A stretch of 64,000 nucleotides of DNA from Sphingobium sp. C100 (lineage in GTDB: Bacteria > Pseudomonadota > Alphaproteobacteria > Sphingomonadales > Sphingomonadaceae). Below are positions 25,907-35,411 of the stretch, one piece after another. The notes under the pieces were generated by a model. It saw nothing but the letters and a program-made list of their open reading frames with translations. It was not told the DNA's origin and did no database searches. The DNA lies in the NCBI RefSeq assembly GCF_000508185.1, contig NZ_AYOY01000079.1, positions 1 through 64,000 on the forward strand. Direction: 5' to 3'. The translations under genes and the position numbers were made by a program. The number at the start of each line of letters is the position of its first letter. Position 1 is the first letter of the stretch.

Positions 25907-27091
25907 ATGACTGAAATGGCACGCTTTAATTGGAGCGATCCCTTCAACTTTGACGATCAACTGACTGAAGAAGAACGAATGGTGCGTGATGCGGCTCATG
26001 GCTTCGCGCAAGGGGAACTTCAGCCCCGGGTCATCAATGCCTTCCGCGAAGAGCTGGATGCAGCAGAGTTGTTTCCACTCATGGGACAAGCCGGCTTGCT
26101 TGGAGCGACGATCCCACAGTCTTATGGCGGTGCTGGAGCTGGCTATGTCTCCTACGGCCTGATCGCGCGTGAGATTGAGCGCGTGGATTCGGGCTATCGG
26201 TCAATGGCATCGGTGCAAAGCTCGCTCGTCATGTATCCGATTTTTGCTTTCGGCTCGGAAGAACAGCGGTTTAAATATCTGCCTGGCCTAGCCGCAGGCT
26301 CGCTGATCGGCTGCTTCGGCCTGACAGAACCTGATGCGGGATCTGATCCTGCGGGCATGCGCACAATCGCGAAGAGGATTGATGGTGGCTATGTCCTTTC
26401 CGGCATAAAAACATGGATTTCGAATGCTCCTTTCGCCGACGTCTTTGTTGTCTGGGCAAAGAGCGAAGCACATGATGGGGCCATTTGCGGCTTCGTGCTT
26501 GAAAAGGGCCTGAAGGGGCTTTCCGCTCCCAAGATCAAGGGCAAGCTCAGCCTGCGTGCCTCGACCACCGGCATGATCTTGATGGACGAGGTTGAGGTTG
26601 ACGAAGAAGCCTTGCTCCCCGGGGTCCAGGGTCTCAAGGGCCCCTTCGATTGCCTAAACCGCGCACGCTATGGGATCAGTTGGGGAGCGCTCGGCGCCGC
26701 GGAATATTGCATGCACGCAGCCCGCCAATATGGACTTGATCGGCACCAGTTTGGAAAGCCGCTTGCCGCCAACCAACTTTATCAAAAGAAGCTCGCCGAT
26801 ATGCAAACGGACATTGCGCTAGGGTTGCAAGCCTCATTGCGTGTCGGCCGCCTAATGGACGAAGGCAGGTTCGCGCCGGAGATGGTCTCTCTCGTCAAGC
26901 GTAACAATGTCGGAAAATCGCTTGATATTGCGCGCCATGCCCGAGACATGCACGGCGGTAATGGCATCAGCGATGAATATCAAGTCATGCGGCACATGGT
27001 GAATCTGGAAACCGTCAACACCTATGAAGGCGCGCACGATGTACACGCGCTCATCCTTGGTCGAGCACTCACTGGCATTGCCGCATTCTAG
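25907..27091 (+). CDS. gcdH: Glutaryl-CoA dehydrogenase-like acyl-CoA dehydrogenase
   Basis: A 394-residue FAD enzyme of the GcdH branch. Typical pieces are [17 protein letters not shown] (FAD/substrate site), [40 protein letters not shown], the late [14 protein letters not shown] and [21 protein letters not shown], where the Glu of YEG is the catalytic base. GcdH oxidatively decarboxylates glutaryl-CoA to crotonyl-CoA, as in degradation of aromatic or alicyclic acids. It stands alone on the plus strand, convergent with the CoA operon on the minus strand, with somewhat different codon use from neighbours. Confidence 0.88.
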   Translation: MTEMARFNWSDPFNFDDQLTEEERMVRDAAHGFAQGELQPRVINAFREELDAAELFPLMGQAGLLGATIPQSYGGAGAGYVSYGLIAREIERVDSGYRSMASVQSSLVMYPIFAFGSEEQRFKYLPGLAAGSLIGCFGLTEPDAGSDPAGMRTIAKRIDGGYVLSGIKTWISNAPFADVFVVWAKSEAHDGAICGFVLEKGLKGLSAPKIKGKLSLRASTTGMILMDEVEVDEEALLPGVQGLKGPFDCLNRARYGISWGALGAAEYCMHAARQYGLDRHQFGKPLAANQLYQKKLADMQTDIALGLQASLRVGRLMDEGRFAPEMVSLVKRNNVGKSLDIARHARDMHGGNGISDEYQVMRHMVNLETVNTYEGAHDVHALILGRALTGIAAF

Positions 27092-27185
27092 GGTAGGCCA
27101 CCTTTCTTCTTCAGTGTTGCGCTGCCTGGTCGCAGCAACAGTCGTTGTGTCGAGTGAGCGGAAACGACGGAGCGTGGTGGCCGCC

Positions 27186-28361
27186 TCAATAGCTTCGCGG
27201 TAGTTTCAGGACATGCTCTGCGATGAATGACAATATGAGATTGGTCGAAACAGGTGCCACCTGATAAAGGCGGGCCTCTCGAAATTTCCGTTCGATGTCG
27301 TATTCCTCAGCAAAGCCATATCCGCCATATGTCTGGATGCAGGCGTTGCCCGCTTCGACTGCTACGTCCGCGGCAAGCATTTTTGCCATGTTCGCCTCGG
27401 GTCCATGTTCAAGCCCCGCTTCGTAAAGGCGCGCGGCCTCATGGACCATGAGCTCGGCAGCGCGCATATTTGCGTGGGCTCGCGCGATCGGAAAAGAGAC
27501 GCCCTGGTTCATGCCAATGGGGCGATCGAACACCACCCGTTGATTGGCATAAGCAATGGATTTTCGGGTGAACCATTTCGCATCACCGACGCATTCGGCA
27601 GCAATAAGAACTCTTTCCGCATTCATGCCCGAAAGGATGCAATGAAAGCCCTTGCCTTCTTTGCCTAAGAGATTGGCGACCGGGATGCGCATCCTGTCGA
27701 AGAAAAGTTCCGTCGTGGCATGGTTCATCATGGTGCGGATAGGCCGGATCGTTAGCGAACCCGCGGTGCGAGCCTGGTTCATATCGACGATGAATATGGA
27801 AAGACCGTCGGTTTTCTTCGTCACTTGATCGCGCGGCGAAGTCCTCGCTAGCAGCAGCATGAGATCGCTGTGTTCGGCGCGACTGGTCCAGATTTTCTGG
27901 CCGCTCACCACGAAATAGTCCCCATCGCGAACTGCCGTCGTCCTTAACGCAGTGGTATCGGAGCCGCTTCCCGGCTCGGTTACGCCGAAAGCCTGCAAGC
28001 GCAGTGCGCCGCTTGCGATCGCGGGCAGATAAAGGCGCTTTTGCTCATCCGATCCATGTCTAAGGATGATGGCCATGTTATACATCTGGGCATGGCATGC
28101 CGCTCCGTTGCAACCCATCGCTTGAATCGTCTCAAGGATGGCAACTGCAGCCGAAAGGCCCAGACCTGATCCGCCATATTCCTCGGGTATAAGTACCGAA
28201 AGATAGCCAGCGCTCGTCAACGCATCGACAAAAGAAGTCGGATATTCGCGATCAGCGTCGAGCTTGCGCCAATATTCACCCGGGAACTTTTCACAAAGCC
28301 GGCGCACACCGTCGCGGATTTCGTGAAAGTGTTGAGGTTCGAAAGGACTAAGAAACTGCAT
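27186..28361 (-). CDS. Acyl-CoA dehydrogenase
   Basis: A FAD-dependent acyl-CoA dehydrogenase of about 391 residues. Seen: IPEEYGGSGLGLSAAV, QAFGVTEPGSGSDTTALRT, GQKIWTSRAEHSDLMLLLART, RPIGMNQGVSFPIA and QTYGGYGFAEEYDIERKFRE. In place of the classical Glu near the C-terminus I see no YEG motif, so the base may be elsewhere or of the isovaleryl type. The start is uncertain between ATG 28361 and 28370; both overlap the preceding hydratase gene. Last gene of the minus-strand CoA operon; it creates a double bond in an unidentified acyl-CoA. Confidence 0.85.
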   Translation of the reverse strand: MQFLSPFEPQHFHEIRDGVRRLCEKFPGEYWRKLDADREYPTSFVDALTSAGYLSVLIPEEYGGSGLGLSAAVAILETIQAMGCNGAACHAQMYNMAIILRHGSDEQKRLYLPAIASGALRLQAFGVTEPGSGSDTTALRTTAVRDGDYFVVSGQKIWTSRAEHSDLMLLLARTSPRDQVTKKTDGLSIFIVDMNQARTAGSLTIRPIRTMMNHATTELFFDRMRIPVANLLGKEGKGFHCILSGMNAERVLIAAECVGDAKWFTRKSIAYANQRVVFDRPIGMNQGVSFPIARAHANMRAAELMVHEAARLYEAGLEHGPEANMAKMLAADVAVEAGNACIQTYGGYGFAEEYDIERKFREARLYQVAPVSTNLILSFIAEHVLKLPRSY

Positions 28362-29223
28362 CGCCCTCATCCGGAGAGATTGTGAAAAACCCTTGATCTG
28401 CAACGATGACGTCGCGCTCGAGCACCGATGCCCGAAAAGCGCCGTTATTCCAGATTTCGGTTCTGATGGTTTCACCAGGGAACACCGGTGCGGCGAAACG
28501 CAGTTGCACTGCGCGCAGGCGCTCGGTCTGGTAGCCGAGCCGCCCGCGGAGGATGGCGTGAACGATGATGCCCATCGTGCCCAGGCCGTGCAATATCGGC
28601 ATCCTGTACCCGGCGCGCGCCGCGATTGCTGGATCGCTGTGCAGCGGGTTGAGATCTCCATTTAGACGATAGATCAGGGCCTGTTCGGGACCGGTCGTCA
28701 GGTCAATGACAAGAGCGGCATTGCCTTCCGCCACGGGTACCGGCGAACTTCGCGGAGCTTCGCCTTCCCCTCCGAACCCGCCGCCGCCGCGAATGAAGAT
28801 CGTACGTTCAAGACAGGCAAAGCAGGTGCCGCAATCATCGCGGATATTGGTTTCGGTGAATATCAACGCGGCCTTGCCCACGCCTTTGTCGACAATGTGG
28901 GTGACGCGGGTTGTGCTTTCGACTTCGCCAGTTGCCGGAACCGGGCCAAGCAGTACCATGGATTGACCGGCATGCAGGACGGAAACCGGATCCACACCGG
29001 AATCAGGGTGCCCCAGCCAGAACCCGGGACTCGCGAGAACGAGCGCCATGCCGGGCATGGCAACCGGTCCACGAAGGGGATCCACGAATGGCAGCTGCGC
29101 GAGGTCGGTAGGATCTCGCCCCATCCCGATCGATAAGGCGTAAAATGCAGCATCGCGTGGAGTGACGGTCTGACGAACCGCAGGAATACGAAAGTTGAGC
29201 AATTTTTGCGGATCGATTGTCAC
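28348..29223 (-). CDS. MaoC/hot-dog enoyl-CoA hydratase (MFE-2 hydratase-2 type)
   Basis: A 291-residue two-hot-dog-domain hydratase. The C-terminal half has the hydratase-2 motif, here YRLNGDLNPLHSDPAIAARAGYRMPILHGL, with Asp and His of the catalytic dyad; the N-terminal half begins VTIDPQKLLNFRIPAVRQTVTPRDAAFYAL like peroxisomal MFE-2 hydratase. It would hydrate a trans-2-enoyl-CoA to the (R)-3-hydroxyacyl-CoA. The GTG at 29223 follows AGGGAA and matches the family N-terminus; the open frame upstream is not homologous. Operon neighbour of a second dehydratase and of the short-chain dehydrogenase that would take its product. Confidence 0.85.
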   Translation of the reverse strand: MTIDPQKLLNFRIPAVRQTVTPRDAAFYALSIGMGRDPTDLAQLPFVDPLRGPVAMPGMALVLASPGFWLGHPDSGVDPVSVLHAGQSMVLLGPVPATGEVESTTRVTHIVDKGVGKAALIFTETNIRDDCGTCFACLERTIFIRGGGGFGGEGEAPRSSPVPVAEGNAALVIDLTTGPEQALIYRLNGDLNPLHSDPAIAARAGYRMPILHGLGTMGIIVHAILRGRLGYQTERLRAVQLRFAAPVFPGETIRTEIWNNGAFRASVLERDVIVADQGFFTISPDEGDAVS

Positions 29224-29245
29224 TTTCAATTTCCCTGGAAGGTGG

Positions 29246-30106
29246 TCAAAGGGTGGCGCTGGCAACCATGATCGGACGGCCGTCGCGCGCATGGGCGACG
29301 AACTGAACACTATTACCGTTCGCGCGAAGCGCCAAATGCAGTTCCTCGCCGCAGATCGCGGCAGACACCGCTCGGCAATCGAAGCACCGAAGCGCATTGT
29401 CGCCGAAGTGCTGCTGGGCGAGTTCCAGCAGCAGTGTCGCCGTCAACGGACCGTGAACGACGAGGCCGCGATACCCCTCGATTTCGCAGGTGTAGGCCCG
29501 ATCATAATGAATCCGGTGACTGTTGAAGGTCAGCGCCGAAAATCGGAACAGCAAGGCTTCCGAGGGGACCAGCGCGCGGTGCGCAACCCATCGAGATCCG
29601 TCGAAGGTCATGTCAGGCGGCCGCGGCAGCTCTGCGGGCCCCAAAGGCATGGGATCCCGATAAACGATCGCTTGGGTTTCGCGAACGAAGATTTCGCCTT
29701 TGCAGTGGATTTCCTGTGCCATCTCGACAAAAACAAGCTTGCCGGTCGCGCCTTGCTTTTCGGCGATGGAATTGATCCGCGATCTGCGCTGCACCTTCTG
29801 GCCGATGAGCAACGGCGAAAGAAATTCGATCCTGCTCGATGCCCACATCCGGCGCGACTGAGGAAGTGGTGGCATGAAGCTGCTTTCGCCGCCGCGCACC
29901 GGATGTCCATCCACGCTCAATGCGGCTGTTGGCGCGTCTGGCAGGCAAAGGCACCAATGATAGCCTTGCGGCACGCTGCCATCTGCCGGCGCAACGCGGT
30001 CGAAAGTCGCCAGCCACCGTCGTGCGGCAGCGGGTTCCAGATAGTCGTGACGCAATTCTTCACGACCAATCCAGCTTTGCCATTGTACGTACGGCTGGGT
30101 GGTCAT
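29246..30106 (-). CDS. FAS1-like/MaoC dehydratase (mesaconyl-C4-CoA or 3-methylfumaryl-CoA hydratase-like)
   Basis: A 286-residue double hot-dog protein. The pattern WCLCLPDAPTAALSVDGHP, then GGESSFMPPLPQSRRMWASSRIEF and FSALTFNSHRIHYDRAYT with GLVVHGPLTATLLLEL, is typical of the HTD2/3-methylfumaryl-CoA hydratase group. Such enzymes hydrate branched or dicarboxylic enoyl-CoAs. It overlaps the acyl-CoA dehydrogenase gene upstream by 4 bases. Two non-identical hydratases in one operon suggest two different enoyl-CoA steps. Substrate not deducible. Confidence 0.83.
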   Translation of the reverse strand: MTTQPYVQWQSWIGREELRHDYLEPAAARRWLATFDRVAPADGSVPQGYHWCLCLPDAPTAALSVDGHPVRGGESSFMPPLPQSRRMWASSRIEFLSPLLIGQKVQRRSRINSIAEKQGATGKLVFVEMAQEIHCKGEIFVRETQAIVYRDPMPLGPAELPRPPDMTFDGSRWVAHRALVPSEALLFRFSALTFNSHRIHYDRAYTCEIEGYRGLVVHGPLTATLLLELAQQHFGDNALRCFDCRAVSAAICGEELHLALRANGNSVQFVAHARDGRPIMVASATL

Positions 30107-31695
30107 ATATCATCCCCGGTCAGGCCGCGGGCAATCACCTGAGCCTGAATTTCCGCAGCGCCCTCGAAAATGTTGAGGATGCGCGCATCGCAAAGGATGC
30201 GACTGATCTCGTATTCAAGGGCATAACCATTGCCGCCGTGGATCTGCAGCGCAGCGTCGGCGTTCGACCAGGCGGCGCGAGCGGCAAGCAACTTTGCCAT
30301 GCCGGCCTCAATATCGCAGCGCTTGTCCGAATCCCTGGCTCGCGCGGCAGCATAGCAGAGTTCACGCGCCATCACAAAATCGACAAGGCTCATCGCCAGC
30401 TTGTCCGACACGCGCGGAAACCCGACGATGGCCCTGCCGAATTGCTTGCGAACCAAGGCATAGTCGAGGCCCAGTTCGATGGCCCGCCGCGCGACGCCGA
30501 TAGCCCGCGCGGCGGTCTGGATGCGTGCGCCCTCGAAGGTACGCATGAGCTGCTTGAACCCTTTCCCCTCCTCGCCGCCCAGCAGGGCGTCTGCCGGCGC
30601 GGTCATGGCATCGAACTGCAGGGCATATTCGCGCATCCCGCGATAACCGGGGACCTCGATCTCGCTTCCGGTCATGCCAGGGGCTGGGAAACCGTCATCG
30701 CTCGTGCCCCGAGGCTTGGGCACCAGCAACATCGACAGCCCGGCGTAACCCCTGGCTTCAGGTAATGTTCGCACCAGCATCGTCATCAGATCTGATCGGC
30801 TGGCATGGGTAATCCAGTTTTTCGCCCCGTTGATGACCCAGTGATCGCCGTCGTGCCGTGCGCGGGTTTGAATGGAGCCAAGATCCGATCCGGTGTCGGG
30901 TTCGGTGAAGGCTGCTGACGGCAAAACCTCGCCGCTTGCGATCCTGGGCAACCACCAGGCCTTTTGCGCTTCGGTGCCGTTCAAGCCGATCAGTTCGCCG
31001 GCGATTTCCGACCGCGTGCCAAGCGAGCCCGCGCCAATCCAGCCCCGCGACAATTCCTCGGTTATGATGCACATCTTTAGCTTACCGAGGCCAAGTCCCC
31101 CATAGATTTCGGGTATGCAGACTCCGAATGTACCGAGATCGGCCATGGCCTGAATCACTGCCTCGGGGATCAGATCATTCGCCAGATGCCATCCGTGAGC
31201 CTGGGGCACGATGACAGCATTGGTGAAGCGACGGTATTGCTCGCGGATCGTGTCGGCTTCGGCATCATCGAGCGACTCGCTTGGCCATTGCCCCTGGGCC
31301 AGGGCTGCAGCCACTTCGCCTCTGGTTGCAGCATAGTCCACATCGAGTAGGTCCACGCACCGGTCGAAAAGCGTGCGGGCAGCGCTGCCAAGTCCGAGGT
31401 CGCCGGGGCGGAAGATTTCGTTCTGGCCCATCGGCAGGCCGCCACCGATCTGGCCAATGCATTCAGCGAAGGCCAGAGTGGCGATCCTGGCGTCAAAGTC
31501 ATTCTTGCTGCCCCTGGCTTCGGACCATTCGAGCACCGCTTCAAGCGCAGCCACAAGCGTGGCCACCCAGGCATAACCGTGCGCGGCCCGCTGCTCCTCA
31601 TCAATCCTTCCGGACACCAAGCGCGCGCCCAACGCTGCCTTGACCGAGTCGCGATAGTCTCTCGCGGCGTTCAGGGCCTGGCGCAGATCAGCCAC
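30103..31695 (-). CDS. Acyl-CoA dehydrogenase with N-terminal helical extension
   Basis: About 530 residues, roughly 130 longer than ordinary acyl-CoA dehydrogenases. The extra N-terminal part (residues about 1-130) is predicted helical and rich in Ala, Arg and Leu. The core shows IPEIYGGLGLGKLKMCII, SAAFTEPDTGSDLGSIQTRA, KNWITHASRSDLMTMLVRT, RKQFGRAIVGFPRVSDKL, HGGNGYALEYEISRI and FEGAAEIQAQVIARGL, the last with the catalytic-type Glu. The start GTG (31695) lies 3 bases after the thiolase stop. N-terminally extended homologues exist in bacterial fatty-acid and adaptive-response proteins; whether the extension binds a partner is unknown. Confidence 0.8.
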   Translation of the reverse strand: MADLRQALNAARDYRDSVKAALGARLVSGRIDEEQRAAHGYAWVATLVAALEAVLEWSEARGSKNDFDARIATLAFAECIGQIGGGLPMGQNEIFRPGDLGLGSAARTLFDRCVDLLDVDYAATRGEVAAALAQGQWPSESLDDAEADTIREQYRRFTNAVIVPQAHGWHLANDLIPEAVIQAMADLGTFGVCIPEIYGGLGLGKLKMCIITEELSRGWIGAGSLGTRSEIAGELIGLNGTEAQKAWWLPRIASGEVLPSAAFTEPDTGSDLGSIQTRARHDGDHWVINGAKNWITHASRSDLMTMLVRTLPEARGYAGLSMLLVPKPRGTSDDGFPAPGMTGSEIEVPGYRGMREYALQFDAMTAPADALLGGEEGKGFKQLMRTFEGARIQTAARAIGVARRAIELGLDYALVRKQFGRAIVGFPRVSDKLAMSLVDFVMARELCYAAARARDSDKRCDIEAGMAKLLAARAAWSNADAALQIHGGNGYALEYEISRILCDARILNIFEGAAEIQAQVIARGLTGDDI

Positions 31696-31697
31696 CT

Positions 31698-32912
31698 TCA
31701 GGCCGCGCGCTCGAAGATTGCGGCGATGCCTTGTCCGCCGCCGATGCACATCGTCTCAAGACCGTAGCGGCCTTTCGTGCGCACAAGTTCGCGGGTAAGG
31801 TTGGCAAGAATACGACCACCGGTTGCACCGATCGGGTGGCCAAGCGATATACCCGAACCATTGACATTGAGGATTTCGTTCCGGCCGTCGTCATCCGACC
31901 AGCCCCATCCTTTCAGAACCGCCAGGACTTGCGGTGCGAAGGCTTCGTTCAGCTCAACCAGATCAATATCGCCCCAGCCAAGGCCGCTGCGGGCGAACAA
32001 GCGTTGCACTGCAGGAACGGGACCAATTCCCATACGACTGGGATCACAGCCCGCCGCGGCCGAGCTATGATAAAAGGCGATCGGTTCCACCCCCAGTTCG
32101 TCGAGTTTGTCTTCGGCCACCACAAGGCAAGCGGCAGCGGCGTCGTTCTGCTGACTGGCGTTGCCAGCGGTTACGACGCCGCCCTCAATCGCCTTCAGCG
32201 CGCCGAGCGAAGCCATCGTCGCGTCGCCGCGATAACCTTCATCGTGTGCGAAGATGGCAGGCGCGCCCTTTCTTTGCGGCACCACAACCGGCACGATTTC
32301 GTCGTCGAACATTCCATTCGCCCAGGCGGCCGCGGCCCGCTGGTGGCTGCGCACGGCATAGGCATCTGCCTGTTCCCGGCTGATGTCATAATCCCTGGCA
32401 AGATTTTCGGCCGTTTCGATCATGCCGGAGATAACACCAAAACGCTCCGTCGGCTGAGACATAAGGCGTCCGCGCGTCAACCTGTCGTGAAGGGTGATAC
32501 TGCCGGAACGTTTGCCCCCGCGAAGGTCGGTTGAATAATGTTCGACGTTGGACATTGATTCGACCCCGCCGGCGACAACAACGTCGGACATCCCCGTCTG
32601 CACCATCATCGCGGCGTTGACGATCGCCTGTAGCCCCGAACCGCAGCGCCGGTCGAGCTGATAGCCGGGGACTTCAAGCGGCAGGTCGGCAGCCAGCCAT
32701 GACCAGTGGCCGATGGCCGGCGCCTCGCCGTTGCCATATCCCTGACTGAACACGACATCGTCGACCCGGGCGGGATCGATCTTCGTGCGCTCGATCAGGG
32801 CCTTGAGGATGACTGCGCCAAGCTCGCCTGCAGTCATCGGCGAAAGAGAGCCGCCAAACTTGCCCACCGCAGTGCGGATCGGCATGACAATGGCTGCGCG
32901 ACGAAGGGTCAT
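31698..32912 (-). CDS. Acetyl-CoA acetyltransferase/3-ketoacyl-CoA thiolase
   Basis: A 404-residue thiolase. Nucleophilic Cys in LDRRCGSGLQAIVNAA, the catalytic His in NVNGSGISLGHPIGATG and the second Cys in METCIGGGQG region near the C-terminus (TMCIGGGQG) are intact. It would cleave a 3-ketoacyl-CoA with CoA, ending a beta-oxidation round. The ATG at 32912 overlaps the CoA transferase stop by 4 bases. Chain length preference unknown. Confidence 0.92.
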   Translation of the reverse strand: MTLRRAAIVMPIRTAVGKFGGSLSPMTAGELGAVILKALIERTKIDPARVDDVVFSQGYGNGEAPAIGHWSWLAADLPLEVPGYQLDRRCGSGLQAIVNAAMMVQTGMSDVVVAGGVESMSNVEHYSTDLRGGKRSGSITLHDRLTRGRLMSQPTERFGVISGMIETAENLARDYDISREQADAYAVRSHQRAAAAWANGMFDDEIVPVVVPQRKGAPAIFAHDEGYRGDATMASLGALKAIEGGVVTAGNASQQNDAAAACLVVAEDKLDELGVEPIAFYHSSAAAGCDPSRMGIGPVPAVQRLFARSGLGWGDIDLVELNEAFAPQVLAVLKGWGWSDDDGRNEILNVNGSGISLGHPIGATGGRILANLTRELVRTKGRYGLETMCIGGGQGIAAIFERAA

Positions 32913-34123
32913 TTCGGGTCTCCACTCGCCATGTTGCCCACAATACCTGCGTCGATCAGGCGGGCGATTTCGGCGGCAGGCAGCGAGAGCAGATCCGCCA
33001 GGACTTCTTCGGTATGCTGGCCATTGCACGGCGCGGGACAAGGATCCCGACGGTGCATTTGGGGAACGGTGGCGAATGTGCCCGCGGCGGGATAGTCGAA
33101 GCCGCTGGGATTTGGCACCATCCCGAAAATCGGATTGTTCGCTACCAGCGCTGGATCGTGAACCGCATCAAGCATCCTGCGATAGGGCGAAAAGACGATT
33201 CCCCCCGCATCGAAGGCAGTAGACAGATCGGCGTAATCACGCGACCGGATCGCCCGTTCAAACAAGGGATAGAGCATGTCACGCAAGGTATATCGGAGGC
33301 CGTCATCCTGTTCGAAAGAAACACCGCGCTCTTGTTCGATGGCCGCAACATCTTCGGAAAGGCCCAGCGCCCCCAGCAAATGGGCCCACTGGCGATGCGT
33401 GGCAACGACAATCATTGTCCGCACCCCGTCGCGCGTGGTGAAGTCGCGACCGAACAAACCATAAACTGCATTGCCAAGGCGCGGACGATCCCGGCCCGTA
33501 TAGAGCATTTCTGCAAGTCCACCGAGGTTGGCGACCGTGCCAATCGCCACGTCTGACAACGGCAGCCGGATCTCGCATCCTTCGCCACTGGTGCTTCGCC
33601 ACTGCATCGCGGCAAGCATGGCGAATGCTCCGTATGCGCCGGAAATGAGATCCCATGCGGGCAGGACATGATTGACCGGATCGGGGCCCGTTCCAGTCAG
33701 CATAGGGTATCCCACGGCATTGTTTATGGTGTAATCGAGCGCGGGCGAGCCATCGGCCCATCCCATTATCCGCAAGGTGACAAGATCCGGACACCCCTGC
33801 GCGAGGAGGGCATGGGACAGGAAACCATCCACCGGAAAATTGGTGATGAACTGGCCGGTTGCCCTCACGAGTTCCTGCACTATTTCACGCCCCTCAGGCC
33901 TGCGAAGATCAACCGCGACTGACTTTTTTGCACGATTGAGATTCTCCCAATAGAGCGAATCATTCGCCGCCGTCACAGGCCAGCGCCGGTAATCGGGGCC
34001 GCCGCCAATCTGGTCGACGCGTATCACCTGTGCGCCAAATTGCGCGCAATAAAGGCCCGCCGTGGGAGAGGCGACGAATGACGATGCCTCAATGATCGAT
34101 AGGCCATCGAGAAAATTATACAT
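32909..34123 (-). CDS. Class III CoA transferase (CaiB/BaiF family)
   Basis: A 404-residue family III CoA transferase. LDGLSIIEASSFVASPTAG at the N-terminus, CAQFGAQVIRVDQ, NLNRAKKSVAVDLRRPEGRE and LPAWDLISGAYG, whose Asp would carry the acyl anhydride intermediate, are visible. It probably activates the entering acid by moving CoA from succinyl-CoA or the end product, since no CoA ligase is present in the window. A second member of the family lies at 39614. Confidence 0.9.
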   Translation of the reverse strand: MYNFLDGLSIIEASSFVASPTAGLYCAQFGAQVIRVDQIGGGPDYRRWPVTAANDSLYWENLNRAKKSVAVDLRRPEGREIVQELVRATGQFITNFPVDGFLSHALLAQGCPDLVTLRIMGWADGSPALDYTINNAVGYPMLTGTGPDPVNHVLPAWDLISGAYGAFAMLAAMQWRSTSGEGCEIRLPLSDVAIGTVANLGGLAEMLYTGRDRPRLGNAVYGLFGRDFTTRDGVRTMIVVATHRQWAHLLGALGLSEDVAAIEQERGVSFEQDDGLRYTLRDMLYPLFERAIRSRDYADLSTAFDAGGIVFSPYRRMLDAVHDPALVANNPIFGMVPNPSGFDYPAAGTFATVPQMHRRDPCPAPCNGQHTEEVLADLLSLPAAEIARLIDAGIVGNMASGDPK

Positions 34124-34231
34124 GGCGTTTGATCCGGCCCGCAGGCGAATTGGCCATGCGCCAGGGCGGGGCGGAATGAACCCCCTGGCCGCCCATGGTG
34201 CAGCCTGCGGATGAAGTGCAACCCACGAAGG

Positions 34232-35401
34232 TCAATTCGCCGCCGCAAATTCACGCAGCATGTGCTTAGCGATCTGGAGTTGCAGGATCTGGGTCGTGCC
34301 TTCATAAATCCGATATATGCGCGCATCGCGGAAGAAACGTTCGGCATCGTATTCGGCAAGATAGCCGGCACCGCCGTGGATCTGGACGCAGGCATCCACC
34401 ACGCGGCCGCACATTTCTGTCGCGAAAACCTTGAACGCCGCTGCTTTGCGCAAGATGTTCTCGCCTGCGTCGGCGCGCCGAGTGACATCGTCCATCATGC
34501 ATTCGGCGGCATAGATTTCGATCTCGCTCTGGGCGAGCATCTGCTGGATCAACTGGAAGTTGGCAATCGGCTCGCCGAATGCCTTGCGCTCGGTCGCGTA
34601 TCGGATGGCGCTATCCAGCGCCCGGCGGGCATAAGCGGTCGCTGCGGCGCCCACCGACATCCTGCCGTTGTCGAGGCTCATCATCGCGAATGCGAAGCCC
34701 TTGCCAAGTTCGCCGCCGAGCAGAGCCTCGCTGCCAACGTGGACATCTTCCAGCCCGATATCGGCGATATGGCTACCCGACTGGCCCATCTTCCTGTCCG
34801 ACTTGCAGATCGTCACGCCGGGTATGTCAAGCGGGACGATGAATGCCGATATATGGGCGTTTTTGGGCAGATTTTCCATGGCCGTCCGCGCCATGATCAG
34901 TCCAACCTTCGCAAAGGGCGAGTTGGTAATATATCGCTTGGTGCCATTGAGAAGCCAGCCGTCGCCGGTCGGCACCGCAGTCGTCTGCAGACCCGCCGCA
35001 TCTGATCCCGAACCCGGTTCGGTCAGGCCGAAAGCGGCGATTTCACCCGCGGCAATGCGCGGCAGCCATGCAGCCTTCTGCGCTTCTGTTCCACCATTCT
35101 TGAGGGCTGAGGCGAACATGCCGACATTGATCGAGATGATCGAGCGGAATGCCGGCATCGCATAACTTAGCGTGTGCATGGTGCGGATATACTGGCTGAT
35201 GTTCATGCCGGCGCCGCCATGCTCTTCCGGTATGGTCAATCCAAACAGACCCATGTCGCGCATCGCTTCGAGGACGTTTTCGGGGATGAGGTCGGTTTCA
35301 ATAATTTTGCGCTCGACAGGAATGAGCCGGTCGCGCACGAAGCGTTCAAGCTGTATCAAGAATTGTTCGAAGACTTCTGCATCCATGCCGGCGTTGCTCA
35401 T
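34232..35401 (-). CDS. Acyl-CoA dehydrogenase
   Basis: A 389-residue FAD enzyme with a textbook layout: IPEEHGGAGMNISQYI, AFGLTEPGSGSDAAGLQTTA, KRYITNSPFAKVGLIMART, ERKAFGEPIANFQLIQQMLA, HGGAGYLAEYDAERFFRDAR and IYEGTTQILQLQIAKHML, where the Glu of YEG is the catalytic base. Third acyl-CoA dehydrogenase of the operon, separated by 108 bases from the CoA transferase gene and by 10 from the short-chain dehydrogenase gene. Confidence 0.9.
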   Translation of the reverse strand: MSNAGMDAEVFEQFLIQLERFVRDRLIPVERKIIETDLIPENVLEAMRDMGLFGLTIPEEHGGAGMNISQYIRTMHTLSYAMPAFRSIISINVGMFASALKNGGTEAQKAAWLPRIAAGEIAAFGLTEPGSGSDAAGLQTTAVPTGDGWLLNGTKRYITNSPFAKVGLIMARTAMENLPKNAHISAFIVPLDIPGVTICKSDRKMGQSGSHIADIGLEDVHVGSEALLGGELGKGFAFAMMSLDNGRMSVGAAATAYARRALDSAIRYATERKAFGEPIANFQLIQQMLAQSEIEIYAAECMMDDVTRRADAGENILRKAAAFKVFATEMCGRVVDACVQIHGGAGYLAEYDAERFFRDARIYRIYEGTTQILQLQIAKHMLREFAAAN

Positions 35402-35411
35402 CGGTTACCTG

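Noticed and set aside
25645-25947. Possible small gene in the gap before the glutaryl-CoA dehydrogenase
   Set aside because: No start codon with ribosome site, no family resemblance; overlaps the start of a certain gene on the other strand.
34124-34231. Terminator between CoA transferase and acyl-CoA dehydrogenase genes
   Set aside because: GC-rich, but no stem of convincing length and symmetry was found.
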